Source: Ancylostoma caninum
Lineage: Eukaryota > Nematoda > Chromadorea > Rhabditida > Ancylostomatidae
Length of the DNA stretch: 64,000 nucleotides
Assembly: GCA_037903475.1 (NCBI GenBank)
Contig: JBAJFG010000479.1
Span: 726,001 to 790,000 of the forward strand
Reading direction: 5' to 3'
The notes beneath the pieces were generated by a model, which did not search any database, had not been told where the DNA came from, and saw only the letters and a list, made by a program, of their open reading frames with translations. The translations under genes and the position numbers were made by a program. Below are positions 1 through 11,800 of the stretch, one piece after another. The number at the start of each line of letters is the position of its first letter. Position 1 is the stretch's first letter.

Positions 1-505
1 TCACAATCAGCATCAATGTTTGGCCAGTACACGTAACTCCTTGCCAATTTCTTCCTCCTTACAATTCCAGGATGACCGGCATGAAGCTCTTTCAAAATTT
101 TGGATCGCAGCTCTGGAGGGATAACCACTCTCTCTCCAGACATTAGACAACCTCCAACGACCGACAAGGTCTCACGACGGTTGTGAAAATGAACCAACTT
201 CTGGTTCGCCTTTGGCCATTTCCCACTGTTCACACACGAGATTACTTTCCTCAGCACAGGATCAGTTCTCGTGTACGACTCGACATCTGCCACTGTCACT
301 GGCAGTCTTCTTATGCACTCTTTCAGCAATGTGCAAACATCATTCTCAACTGCTGCGATTACGATGTCTTCATTCCCCCCTTGATGCTTCCGCATCAACC
401 TTGACAAGCCATCTGCTTGTCCGAACTTCGTGGTATTGACATACTCTATGTCAAAGTCGTATCCAAGCAGAATTGTAGCCCATCTCATTAGCCGGTTTGC
501 GGAGA
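1..505 (-). pseudogene. Gypsy RNase H tail and start of integrase
   Basis: After the second frameshift the minus strand continues with ANRLMRW, a DGLSR motif and then an integrase zinc-binding region ending HAGHPGIVRRKKLA and YVYWPNID, i.e. the His-His part of the HHCC domain. The catalytic DDE core is outside the window. Confidence 0.75.
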
Positions 506-1480
506 CACCGGTACTCCCTTCTTGTCACCGAAGATGGCTAACAACGGTTTATGGTCCGTCAACAGCAGAAACTTTCTTCCAAACACATACTTGTGGAATT
601 TCTTCACGGCGAAGACAATTCCCAAAGCTTCCTTCTCAATCTGCGAGTAGTTCTTCTCAGCCGCTGTGAGAGAACGTGAAGCATGTGCTATCGGTTTCTC
701 CGAACCATCCGCATATCTGTGCGAAATCACGCACCCAATTCCATAGTCGCAAGCATCAGCTGCCACGACAATCTTCTGACTTGGATCATAGTGAGCCAGA
801 TTGAGCTCACTCGAAAGTGCTGCTTTCAGCTTCTCGAATGCCATTTGTTGCTTGGAGTTCCACTCCCACTTCGCGTCTTTCTTCAGCAACGCATCTAAAG
901 GTCCACGAAGATCTTTCATCGTTGGCATAAACGCCGCATAGTACGTTATCATGCCAAGAAATGCTCGAAGTTGACCGACATTCTTCGGCTCAACCATACT
1001 CTTGATTGCTTCAATCTTCTCCGGATTTGGCCTTCTGCCATTCCTATCCACAATGAAGCCCAGATACCGGATCTCTGGCTTCGCAAAAGAGCATTTCTCA
1101 ATAGGGACCTTGAATCCGTACTCAGCTATCCTCTCAAACAACGCGAGCAAATGCTCCATATGCTCTTGCTCTGTCCCTCCACATACTAGTATGTCATCGA
1201 GGTAGGTCGCCACACCTCGCAATCCAGCTACCATTTTGTTCATCACCTGCTGGAATATTCCGGGAGCCGTCTTTATCCCGAAAGGTAGTCGATTGTATTT
1301 AAACAACCCTCTATGCGTATTTATCACGACCATTTTCTTGGACTCATCTGAGAGTTCGATCTGCAGGTACGCGTCTGACAGATCTATCTGCGAAAACACC
1401 GCTCCTCCGTTAAGCGTCGCGAATATATCCTTTGCCGGTGGCATTATCCTTTGCCGGCAAAGGATAATCGAAGGACTCAA
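488..1480 (-). pseudogene. Gypsy RT palm and RNase H (frame-shifted continuation)
   Basis: Continues the polyprotein in another frame. RT palm motifs QIDLSDAYLQ, LPFGIKTAPGIFQ and the catalytic YLDDILV are present, then the RT/RNase H linker (LRAFLGMITYYAAF) and RNase H with AADACDYGIG and the TDHKPL motif. The frame ends near 505, where the conserved R-x-x-RW motif lies in another frame, a second indel. The Met printed as its start is not a real start; this is an internal piece of pol. Confidence 0.85.
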
Positions 1481-3161
1481 GAGCTTTGTTCAGTCCAGTT
1501 GAGAAATCAGCACACATTCTCAACTTCTCGTTGGACTTTCTCACACAAACAATGGGAGCTGCCCATTCACTGTGAGTCACTGGAGTGATCACTTTCATCT
1601 CCAAAAGCCTGTCGAGTTCCTTTTCGACAGCTTCAACAGCAGCGTGGGGTACAGGCCTGCAAGCCTTGAACACAGGACGCACATCACCCACTAGCTGCAA
1701 GTCAGCCTTCTCTTTTGTACACAGTCCCAATCCTTCTTCGAAGACTTCAGGGTACGTCTTCTTTAGTTTCATGGCAACGTCATCATTTTGGTCCGCTTTC
1801 ACCTCAGCGACCATCATTTTCATGTAGTAGGACATGTCCTCATTTTTCTGGATCCATTCCAGCCCTAGAAGCGAGTTGTGAGGTGTCACGTATGCATAGC
1901 CCTCACCTTTAGATCCCTTGATCTCAAACTCGCACCACAACTTGCCATGAATCTTCATAGAACTTCCGCTGGCGTTCTTCACAACGACATTTGTCTTCTC
2001 AAGCTTCGGAGCACCCAAGCTCCTCCAGACATCCTCATTCAGGAAGGTTATATCGGATCCAGTGTCAAGCAAGAAGCTCACTGGACGTTGGTTCACCTTT
2101 GCTTCCACGTACATTCGTGTGGAGTTTACTTCTTCCGTCGCATTTGCGATCCTCACTCCACGGACGTGCTTTTCAGAAGACCGTATTGTCTTCTTGTTCC
2201 CTCTATTCTTGCTGCTGTCGCTGTTTCGGCGGCTTCTCCGCCCCTCACTTCCGTTTCCAGCAGCTTTACGTCGGTTTGCAACCTCATAGAACCTTTCCTT
2301 GTGTCCTGTCTTCTTACACTGCTTGCAAAACCAAGGCTTGGATTTGCACTGTTGCGCGAAATGATCGCCGCAACAGTTCCAGCACTCTCGCTTTCGACGG
2401 TCTTCTTTCACTGCTGCCTCCACGGTCTTCACGTTGCCAGCAATAGTCTCACTGTCCTTCTTGAGACTCAGGAAGTTCTCACATTCTCTATAGAGTTCCT
2501 GCAAGGACACGTCCCCTCCTGCCTTGTACTCTCTGTCCAGCACTGCGATAAGTCGTTGCCTGATCTCGGCTTCCCTTTGCGACTTCAATCCAAAAATCCA
2601 CAGCAGGCACTTTATGCCATCACAATCCAGCTCGTGGATTCTTGCTCTCTCGCAAAATTCGTTGACTCTACCAGTGTACGTTAGGTAGTCTTCGGAGTCA
2701 CACTTCTCCAACTCCAGACACCGATAACGAGTGGTGAACTCCGATGTCTTTACATCGAACAGCTGTTTGAGAGTTTCCACTGTCTCTTCAAACCCTATCG
2801 ATGTCACCTCCTTTGGCAATACATGCCTCTGGTACTTGTCAAAGCTGTCGCTGTCCAACTTCTCACACAGCAACCTCACACGAGCACTCTCCGAGAGCTG
2901 CTTGGCATCCTCTAGGAAGACCTCCTTGTACCTTGTGTACCACTTGGTAAACGCCATGTCTGTATCAGGATCGAAATTAAACTTTTCAATCCGATTACTC
3001 AGTGCTGACATCAAGTTTGGGACCGATGCCGCCTCCCTTGTGGCATTGTTCTGCCCTGATCCCGCGAGATGCTTGAAAAACATCTCCATCATCTCTTTTC
3101 TTTCCTCTCTCATCATCTCCCTAAACATTGTCATCATAGTCTGCGGGTCCATCTTCGCCAC
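1410..3161 (-). pseudogene. Gypsy gag-protease-RT N-terminus (583 codons, broken)
   Basis: Starts with a charged Met-rich gag (MAKMDPQ...), followed by a Gag-like helical region and a zinc knuckle with CWNCCGDHFAQQC and CKQCKKTGH spacing around residues 250-285. An aspartic protease follows with LLDTGSDITFL near residue 370, then the RT fingers with the WAAPIVCVRK motif near residue 525. The frame ends in nonsense after the YPLPAKD motif because a 19-bp imperfect duplication (1440-1466) shifts the frame. In intact relatives gag-pol is one frame here, so the stop is damage rather than programmed frameshifting. Confidence 0.85.
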
Positions 3162-3313
3162 TCTGATCTGTCCAGCTGATCTCTACCGCCAATACCTTTC
3201 TCCCAATCGATCACCTCACCAATCCAGCAATCCTGGATAGATCGACTTATCTACTCACCGTACCTCCGCACGAGATCCCGCAATACAGACCTCTTGATCT
3301 GTATCCTAGCTAT

Positions 3314-3326
3314 GGCCTGATCGCCA
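3314..3326 (-). promoter_or_regulatory. Putative primer-binding site
   Basis: One base inside the LTR, the minus strand reads TGGCGATCAGGCC. A TGG start directly after the LTR is the normal position and form of a tRNA primer-binding site. The matching tRNA was not identified. Confidence 0.5.
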
Positions 3327-3327
3327 C

Positions 3328-3703
3328 TGTTGTGTCCCCGCCTGTCTCCGGGAACACAATCCGTCTGACTCTTTAGGGTCTCTGACTTTCGACCCTCAAT
3401 CTCAACCCTCTCTTCCTGCGAGGGTAACTCCAACCAGTACTTCTGTACCACCTACCAGACTAGTAACAGTTTATTAGTAGAGAATACAGAAGGCGGGGGC
3501 GGCTGCGGGCTTTCCGGCTGACTCCTAGCTGAACACACCTAAGGCCCCAAACCACGGCCTTATATACAGCTCTGTTTCCCGCCATCGCCTTAACGTGCGA
3601 TCAATCCGGACGGGAGATCTCCACGCCACCTAGGGAGATCATCGGTCTCCTGCCTGCCGATAACAGAGTCCCTCCTGGCAACAAGCCATCAGCCACAACA
3701 ACA
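3328..3703 (-). repeat. 5' LTR of the Ty3/gypsy element
   Basis: On the minus strand the segment begins TGTTGTGGC and ends GGACACAACA, giving the inverted TGTTGT/ACAACA termini expected of an LTR. It contains a TATATAA box (3560-3566) and, about 90 bases further on, an AATAAA signal (3470-3475), the usual U3-R order. The outer end is ambiguous by a few bases because of an ACA repeat at 3695-3705. Length is about 376 bp. Confidence 0.75.
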
Positions 3704-4254
3704 ACTAAGAGAAAAGTTGGAGAAATTTCTGCAGAGTTACGAATCACGTTCAAAGCTTTTAAATTAATTTTAATGTTTTTGAAAGTATTTGGTGAGCCAA
3801 AAAATGAACGAGATGATGGGCTAAATCCTATTATAATGATTAGAAGCAGATATGGGGAACAGTACAACACTGATGTAAGGCCAGCGTATATAGGGTGCGG
3901 AAGAAGTATTGATAATTTTTTTTCTTGACGTTTTTGTGAGTTTTTTGAATGGCGTGGAACAATTTATTTTGTTTTCCCATAGCTAAATTCTCATTCTGGA
4001 AACAATCCATACGTGTTCCAGCAAGATTCAGCCCAGGCGCCAGCACGACTTGTCGGTGGGCAAGCTGTGCTTCGTAAAAGGGATGAAGAGCAAAGGGAGC
4101 TGCATACGGGATTCTGGGCTGAGCCCCGTAAAAAATTTTGGGGTTTTCGTTGTTCCGAAGAAAAGGAATTGTACGTTGATAAAGGCAATGAAAGATGAAA
4201 AAAGGCAGGTAAAAGAACTGCTCGTAGCTTGAACAGCGCAAGAGCGGCAATCTA
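3704..4254. other. Intergenic, no gene seen
   Basis: Between the gypsy LTR and the first MITE. Several overlapping ORFs of 60-136 codons exist on both strands, but none shows a recognisable domain or splice-bounded structure and they shadow one another. I see no TIRs or other repeat structure here. Confidence 0.5.
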
Positions 4255-4452
4255 CAGGAAGCTCCAAATGTTCGCAGTCAAGAGGGACGTGGCCACGACG
4301 CGGCTTTAGACAGAGACGCAGGCGCTCGGCACGCTGCCACTGGTTGGCTGCAGAGTCGGAGAAGCCAGAGGCAGCATAGAGAGCGCCTGTGTCTGATCAA
4401 GGAGCCGCGCCGTGGCCACGCCGTCTTGACTGCGGACATTTGGAGCTTCCTG
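4255..4452 (+). mobile_element. 198-bp palindromic MITE (family M1), copy 1
   Basis: Begins CAGGAAGCTCCAAATG and ends with its inverse CATTTGGAGCTTCCTG, flanked on both sides by TA (4253-4254 and 4453-4454), the target duplication of Tc1/mariner-type transposases. Nearly the entire element is self-complementary: outer arms contain the GTGGCCACG and CGCGGCT blocks, inner arms contain ACAGGCGCT and its inverse AGCGCCTGT. It encodes no protein. It must have been moved by a transposase in trans. Confidence 0.9.
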
Positions 4453-4454
4453 TA

Positions 4455-4810
4455 GGTCGAAAAGTTCGATTGGAGCAGATCACTTGCAGGTTGCCATTAT
4501 CCGGAGGACTGTAAGGACTCCTGCGCTGCGGAAAGTGCACAGATTGACTTCAAATCTTCTGTGAGGTAAGAACTAGAGGGTCACTAGAAGTTTTCTTCAA
4601 AAAGGCTATCCAAACTTATGCAAACAAAGAAAGTGTATGCTCACATTCCGAGTCTGAATGAGTGAGCACTGGAGCACTGGGGTTATAGGGCTCTTCCGTT
4701 GAGTCGATACTTAACCGATTGACCAATTTTCAGGTGAAGAAGTCATGGTACTCACAATGAATGTACATATGCTACCAGATCACAAAATTTGTGTGAAGCA
4801 AGAAATTGTA
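4455..4810. other. Intergenic, no gene seen
   Basis: Unremarkable sequence between the MITE and the first Helitron; no conserved ORF, RNA gene or repeat recognised. Confidence 0.4.
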
Positions 4811-5525
4811 TCTGTATATATAAAAGTCAAAGTTTGTATGTGTGTGTGTGTATGTATGTAATTAATAGAAATCGCGGAGGGTGAACCGATTGGGACCGAA
4901 TTTTGCATGTAGGTTCTTTGGAGGCCGGCGGAGGTTATAGACTACTTTGCACCTGGGATTATTGATTGATTTATCGATTATATCGATTTTATTGATTTTC
5001 CGTTATTTCTGCCCGAGGGTCGGTGGGGACATGTCTCCTGGGGTTTCTCAATACGCTGAGTACGAATACAACAACCATTTTGCACGAAATATTGATTTAT
5101 TGATCTTATCGATTTTTTTCTATTTCCGCCCGAGGACGGACATAGACATGACTACTGGGGTTTTTCAATACGCTGAATACGAACGTGACAACAATTTCGC
5201 GTGAAATATCGATTTACCGATTTTATTGATTTTTGGCTCTTCCTTCCAATGAAGCAGTGAAGACATCTCTCCTGGGGTTCCTTGATAAGCTGAGTATGAA
5301 TATGACAACTAATTTGTACGAATACATCGATTCAATGTCACCGAAATAGCTTTGATAACTTTTCGCCCACAAGCCGATAGGAAAGGGTCACCTGAGCTTC
5401 GCTACCATGCTGATCACCAAAATTATGTAGATTTTAATGGATTTATCGGTGATAATAATTGGCCTCAGCAGTGTGATGTAGCCAAGGTAGTAAAACACCC
5501 GAGCGAAGCCGGGTACTGCAGCTAG
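4811..5525 (+). mobile_element. Non-autonomous Helitron, copy 1
   Basis: The 5' end TCTGTATATATAAAAGTC followed by a TG-rich run is typical of animal Helitrons, and the 3' end has the diagnostic short hairpin CCCGAGCGAAGCCGGG a few bases before terminal CTAG. There are no terminal inverted repeats and no target duplication, as expected for rolling-circle transposons. It encodes neither Rep nor helicase. Internally it holds AT-rich repeats of the form ATCGATTTTATTGATTTT. It ends 113 bp before mus-81 exon 1. Confidence 0.85.
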
Positions 5526-5635
5526 TACTATATAAGAATGAGTATGAAAACTGTATAGCTTTCGTGTTTTATCAATAAAGATGGCTCCAGTCATCTCCAC
5601 AGCAAACGTATCCTCATACTTTCCTTTTTCTTAAG

Positions 5636-5638
5636 GTT
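5636..5638 (+). promoter_or_regulatory. Possible spliced-leader acceptor of mus-81
   Basis: CTTTCCTTTTTCTTAAG immediately precedes GTT-ATG. A pyrimidine tract plus AG directly before a start codon is the usual layout for spliced-leader addition in nematodes. TAAG is a weaker acceptor than TTTCAG, so this is tentative. Confidence 0.35.
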
Positions 5639-5825
5639 ATGCCGGAAAAACGTGCGAAGGTACGCGTTGAACATCCCCAGAAGTCGTTCTACGAGAGGTT
5701 GCTGCGTGCCTGGAGGGAAAACATTGACGATAAGAATCAAAAGTTTGCCATCTACAAGGCATACACCCACCTCAAGAACTATCCACTCGAAGTGCGCACA
5801 ATCACCGACCTCAAACAAATTCACG
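5639..5825 (+). CDS. mus-81: mus-81 exon 1 (N-terminal HhH start)
   Basis: Encodes 62 residues starting MPEKRAKVRVEHPQKSF. The pattern FYERLLRAW...A-Y-HLKNYPL...DLKQIHG follows the MUS81 N-terminus (F-W-L-W...KAL-SL-YPLPL...ILQHFG). The exon ends CACG|GTTAGT in phase 1 and joins exon 2 to give IHGIGE, an HhH hairpin. The start is chosen because it gives the family's N-terminal length and lies 3 bases after a pyrimidine-rich TTTTTCTTAAG that could be a trans-splice acceptor. The sixth intron base is already the first base of a Helitron. Confidence 0.8.
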
Positions 5826-8800
5826 GTTAGTCTGTATATGTAAAAGTGAAAGTTTGTATGTATGGTCTGTTAGCCCAAAGGTGGCACCTGATGTGACTTT
5901 GTCTGCAATTACGACTTTGTCCGCAGAATGCGTCTTGGAGGAGATTTTACTAAATGACAGTAGGGAAACATCACAGTGGAAGGAATCACACCACATACTT
6001 ATCAAAAAAGTGTAAAAGTTGATTATTGTCTGTCCGAAACGACGAGTCCGCACACGCACGCGGGGATCGAGATGCGGCGCGGCTGGGACGGATGCTGTTG
6101 GCTGCCACGTCGTCCACGTCACAGCCAAATCGTTGGTCAATACCATAAAGATAACGACGAAACGTGATACGCAGATTAGAGATGATGACATGGAGCGCTG
6201 GCAAACGTGGCAGCTTCTCGATCTCCGCGTGCGTGGGCGGACTCGTCGTTTCGGACAGACTATAACCTGCTTTCCTCTCAGACATAACCTCACGAAGAAT
6301 GGTGTAGCGACCAAATCGCCTGTCCTGGGCATAGTTCATTTGGTGAATCGCGGAGGGTGAACCGATCCGGATCAAATTTCGCATGCACGTTTTTCGCGGG
6401 CCTGGTTATAGGCTACTTTGCACCTGGGGTTATTGATTGATTTATGGACTACAACTATTCTATTGATTTTTCGCTATTTTTGCCCAGGGGTCGGTGGGGA
6501 CATGTCTTCTGCGGTTTCTCGATGCGCTGAACACGTACAGGAAGCTCCAAATGTCCGCAGTCAAGAGGGTGTGGCCACGGCGCGGCTCCTTGATCAGACA
6601 CAGGCGCTCTCTATGCTGCCTCTGGCTTCTCTGACTCTGCAGCCAACCAGTGGCAGCATGCCGAGCGCCTGTGTTTCTGTCTAAAGCCGCGTCGTGGCCA
6701 CGTCCCTCTTGACTGCGGACATTTGGAGCTTCCTGTATATGACAACCATTTTGCACGAAATATCGATTTTATTGACTTTTGTCTCTTCTACCCAATGGAG
6801 CGGTGGAAACATATCTCCTGGAGCTCCTCAATATATTGAATACGAATGTGACAACCATTTTGCACGGAATATTGATTTATCGATTTTATCGATTTTTTCC
6901 ACTTTCGTTCGGGGACGGACAAGTACATCGCTATTGGGGGTTCTCCGATACGCTGAATATGAATATGACAACCACTTTGTACGAATACATTGATTCAATG
7001 TCACTGAAATAGCTTTGCTAACTTTTCGCCCACAAGTCGATGGGAAAGGGTCACTTGGGCTTTGCTAACATGCTGATCACCAAAATTATGGAGATTTTAA
7101 TTATAATCTGTTCCAAAAATCAGAGCAATTCAATGTGTTTTGTTTAATCACACAGCGCGCATTTTATCACACGCCAAATCATGAAAATTGGCGCTATCAA
7201 TCGACGATCGATAGCTGGAAGCGTGCCAAAACATAACAACGTGGCGAGACTTACCTCATCTTGGCGGACGGCCAAGTGGCAAGATTCGTGAAAAAGACAG
7301 TAGTTTGTTGGTGATGGTAATTGGCGTCAGCAGTGTGATGTAGCCAAGGTAGTGGAACACCCGAGCGAAGCCGGGTACGGCAGCTAGTTGACTTATAAAT
7401 CGTAAGTACAGGCGATGCACCGCGCACTCGGTATCGCACCGCTCGAAAGCATGCGTTTCACGTACTTCCACGTCATTTCCGAGATCGCTTTAACAGGCCA
7501 AGTAGCTGAAAACTAATGGACCAACAAGCTAGAACGTGAGCGACTTGTCAAAAGCGACTCTGCACTGTCCACGAAGGAATTTACCCATACCGAGTCGAAC
7601 CGCCTCCACATGAGAGCTTCCCTATTTCAGGATGCGAAAATCTTTAAAAATGAGTGCTAAAAAAAACTAAGCAATGACCAACCAACCACCGCGCGCGGCA
7701 TTCGCGTTGCGACGAAGAAGTGTGAATGGCATCTAAGAGATCCGTGAAGCGGAAACTCTTGTGATTAATGGAAATTAGCGCTGATAATATTGTGATTGCT
7801 CAGATATGACAAGTAAATAGTGTGATAGTCCAGCCATGACAAGTAAATAGGCTTTAATAGAGAAGATATTATCAGTAAACAACACATTTTCCATTCCATT
7901 CTTTCATTGTTCTTTTGTTCTATCTCCATTCTTAGCCCGCCTAGTTTTGAACCTGCGTCCAACCTCATCCATCGTAACGCCATCATTCGTAATTAATCTT
8001 CTTTAAATGACCACTTCTTCTTTCACAATTAAGGTACAGAGTGGTGTAATTTTTTTCCTAAAGCTACTTGGTGAAGAACTTGTATCTGTAAAGGATTAAA
8101 TAAAGGGACTCTGAAGGACAACACTATTCTGAACGTTTTCACGAAGAAATTTGGAAAGCGTTGACGTGCTGAGGAATGATTTTTTTCTCTGAAAATAAAT
8201 CTGCCTTAGCAAAGATTGCTGAACTGCCTAGTGCTCTACTTTCATCAGAACCATAATTAGGAAGATTTCGATGCAGACTAAAGTCAACTTTCTTGCGACA
8301 CTCTAGAGTTTGCCAACGGCTTCTGATCCTTTAAATTTTTTAAACCTACTAAAGGAGGCATTATTTCCATTACTATTGCTGAAGTTACCTTTTCTTAAGA
8401 ATATAACTGAATCAAATCATTGAATTGAAATTAGATTTGAAACACACTTACACTTAGATTTCTGAGCAAAACGAAAAAATAACAGAGTCTACTCCTTATT
8501 CTATCAATGGAATTGAATATTTTAAACGAACACCAAAACGTTTCACATGTTTTTCGCCTTGGAATTGCAGCCCATTCGACTACTGCATTCTTGATTCCAT
8601 GAAATCAATATTACCAAAACAGTTATAGAGCGGCGATCTAATGGCATTGTATCCATGAGGTACGCCTGCAGGCACAGTACATATCTGCGAGAAATTTCTT
8701 ACACCTCATCTGGCGTGGAGTAGTAGTCGATTCGAATAATAACACACACGCTTAAGAGGAGTTGTCAAGAATGTTGAACGCTCAAGTTCTGGAGGAAAAC

Positions 8801-11800
8801 CCCATGAAAAGGATCAAAAGAATTGAAATACATAAATTTCTGGGTCACACACAAGTTTCATTTCCATTACTCTTTTTTTCGGCGAACTGACTATGTATGC
8901 AATCTGGTATTAGAATAAGTGTAATAATTAGGGGAATGCGCATATACAGATAACTCCAAACGGACGCAGTCAAGAGTCAGGATCGCGGCGCGGCTCTCTT
9001 GGGCAGAGTCACGGGAGCTCAGCATAGTGTGCGCCTGCGTCTCTGCTCATGAGAGCCGCGCCGCGATCTCGATTCTTGTCCACGTACGTTTGGAGTTTCC
9101 TATACATGAAGGATACGAGCACTACGGACAAAACACAAAAGCAAACTGTACGCGAGATAAGCATGATAATTTAGAGGGAGTCCAAAAAATCCAAAAAAGA
9201 TTCAAATTGTTGTGCAAATTTCAGGAATTTTTGACGTCCATGGCAGCCCTTCCTAAAGTGAACAGTATTGACGCACTGGTATTTCTGGAATCATTACGCT
9301 TTCAGAAGCTCAAAAGCTTCTACACACAAAATCAGTTAACTATCATGATCACAATGTAAAACCCATAACTCGGTAAAAGGTAAAAGTAAAAGCCGATTTC
9401 TTCTGCGGATTACTTTACGATATCCTCTTTAACTCATTTCGCCTATTTTGTGGGCCCCTTCCATGTTTGCGTACGCGCGCGGCAGAATGGGCGGGGTAGC
9501 GACGATTTGGGCGGTGCTAGTGCTATGCGCAGCACAAGTCAGCCGTGGCGCTGGAAATTGCCTTGGAGCTGGCACTAAAGGCTGGAGCTGGCACTAAAGC
9601 ACCAGCCGCCGCCGGCTGCGGGTACCCAAGTTCACTCACCCGCTAGAACGTTGAATCAGGTGTATGACATTAAGCTATAAATCCTTGAAACCACATTTTG
9701 CTGCTACAAGCATCATTTTTTTTTGAATAGAATTGACGGGAAAGAAGTTTAACTAAACGAAACTTCAGAATTATCATAGAAGTTTCAAACTCTACTCTTT
9801 ACACAATCCAAACATCACATGTACAATCTGTCCGAAACGACGACCCAACAATTGATCTCCGATGGGTTCGGCGTCTTTGGCTAGTTTTGTCGCTTGTTTC
9901 GTTTCGTAATTGTTTTATGAACTAAGAAAGAACATTATAAGAGGAAACAAGCAAAAAACTCAGCTCAGAAGCTGTTGGACGAACAGCTCTGCGTGCGCCA
10001 ATGTCAGCACTGCAGCTGCTACGGCAAACGCACTATCCGAACGAATCGACCATACCTCAGAGCGGTGGTGATCTTTATACCAATGTTCTCCTGAACTATA
10101 GTTCCAATGAAAACAGCGAAATTGTGTCGTGCCACGTCTCCTAAAGCGTCATTCTAATCGCTCTTGAAATATCTAGAGCTTCAGTAAGCCACTTGTTCGA
10201 GTGATTAATTTCGTCAGATATCTGGGAACCCTCCAAATATTATATAGCGCGTTCCAAAAACGAAGATAGTTGGGTATTTATGCCTACGATCTGCCTTTTT
10301 CGCTCGCCTCTAGGAATACAACACTTTTTCTCGCATTCTCTCCTCCTCTAATTTGTTCACAACTAGATTCCCTAGCGAAACGCATTATAACCTCCACGAG
10401 CCTTTGCAAAAGGGTCAAAGAAAACGTGTGGCGCTAGACAGTTTGCGGCGGGTGGCAGAATCTGTCTGTACTGACAGTCGAAGAATCGCACTATTTGTGC
10501 GCCTTCTGGTTTGACTCTCATCAACATGGATCAACGAATGATTGGTGCGGCATCCATTGTCATCGGTGCTAACGATTGACCTTCACTATATACAATGTTG
10601 TTTAGGAGAAAAAAAAGTCAATCTACGGAATGTTCTTGAGGATATTTTCAAAAGAGTTTTGAAAAAGTCATTCATAAAGAAATTTGTTCAGAAGGAATTA
10701 TGCCAAACTTATACTTCCATTACTTGTAGGAATCGGTGAAACATTAGCTGTTCGCTGCTATTCGGCTTGGGAAGCAGCGAGTACTGCCTACTCGCCAAGC
10801 CCTGATCTCAAAACTATTAAGAAGCTGAGTAATGGTAAGTATTTGTTCAGAAGCTAGCGGTGAGTCGCTTCGAGCGAAAATACTTTATGTGCAAGAATTT
10901 GCGTAGTGAAAATTTTTCAGAAGAGCTCATTAGCTTCATGGATGCTAACAAACGACGAAAAAATGTAGCTGTACCTTCAGGCTGTCAAGGCAAAAAACCA
11001 ACTAGTCAAAGCGGCGAATTAAATTCTCGTGAAGTTCTTGTAGTGAGTTGTGTTTATACTGAAATCATATTGAACATGGACGCCAAGCTATGTAACAGTA
11101 GTCGATATTTGGTCGGTGAACCTTGAATAACGCATGCAGATCATAAAGATCGTCAAATACGATTGCACCTCTCCGCTGTTACCGCTGTGATTGTCGGGTG
11201 TTGCCACAGCTACGGCACCTGGCTGGTCTCCCGAAATAGGAATTGTTGTACGTTGTTCATCTTTCGCAAACACATACAGTCTTTCCAGTATGTGCAATAC
11301 ACTTTTATACAATGCATTGCGCATACTGGACTGTGGCTACGTTCGATTGCGGCGATCATATGACAGCTTCACTTCGTCGGTCACAGCAGCTGAAGTCCGT
11401 TCGCTCACCCTAATCGAACTCTGGCTGCTGCGCGGACCAGAAGGTGGACTCACTCACTGCACAACTAAGCCAACGTTGTGGAGACATTCCACTTGTTTGA
11501 CCACACATGAAGTTGTGGTACCTACACTCTCATATCATTGTTAAAGGCAGTGTCTCAGCTCATTGAACGCGTTCGAGATTTCCATGTTGGTCGAACATAT
11601 GAGAGCCGCTGAGCACAGAGGTGCACTTTAAGTTTTGTGAAAACGTCGAAAACCCCATAAGTTAGGGGTTTCTTTGGCCGAGAATTTTGAAATTCTCGGC
11701 CAGTGGACGAGAGGTTTCATTCCACAGCAAGAGCTAGCTGAGGGCGCGGCATGTTTTTCCGACACGGCAGTGCTTGATCAGTTGATAGTAGCCATTGCTT

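Larger units (their letters stand above)
1..3703 (-). mobile_element. Ty3/gypsy LTR retrotransposon, 5' part, cut by window edge
   Basis: Reading leftward from 3703 there is an LTR, a primer-binding-like site, gag with a zinc knuckle, an aspartic protease, reverse transcriptase, RNase H and the first part of integrase; the rest and the 3' LTR lie beyond base 1. The order PR-RT-RH-IN is that of Ty3/gypsy elements. The coding region is broken at least twice (near 1440-1466 and near 505), so this copy cannot make an intact polyprotein. Because only one LTR is visible, age and target duplication cannot be judged. Confidence 0.9.
5831..7387 (+). mobile_element. Non-autonomous Helitron, copy 2, with nested MITEs
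   Basis: Same family and orientation as the copy at 4811: 5' end TCTGTATATGTAAAAGTG, shared internal blocks (ATCGCGGAGGGTGAACCG, CATTTTGCACGAAATAT), the same 3' hairpin CCCGAGCGAAGCCGGG and terminal CTAG. It is longer because it carries an extra 5' segment, a MITE at 6026-6262 and an M1 MITE at 6538-6735. It lies in mus-81 intron 1, five bases after the exon 1 boundary. Confidence 0.85.

Noticed and set aside
3840..4250. A 136-codon minus-strand ORF as a gene
   Set aside because: Several ORFs overlap on both strands in this stretch, with low-complexity aromatic text and no domain or splice signals.
6418..6756. ORFs of 88-98 codons in and around the Helitron/MITE
   Set aside because: They read through AT-rich Helitron repeats and the palindromic MITE, appear on both strands and have no domain.
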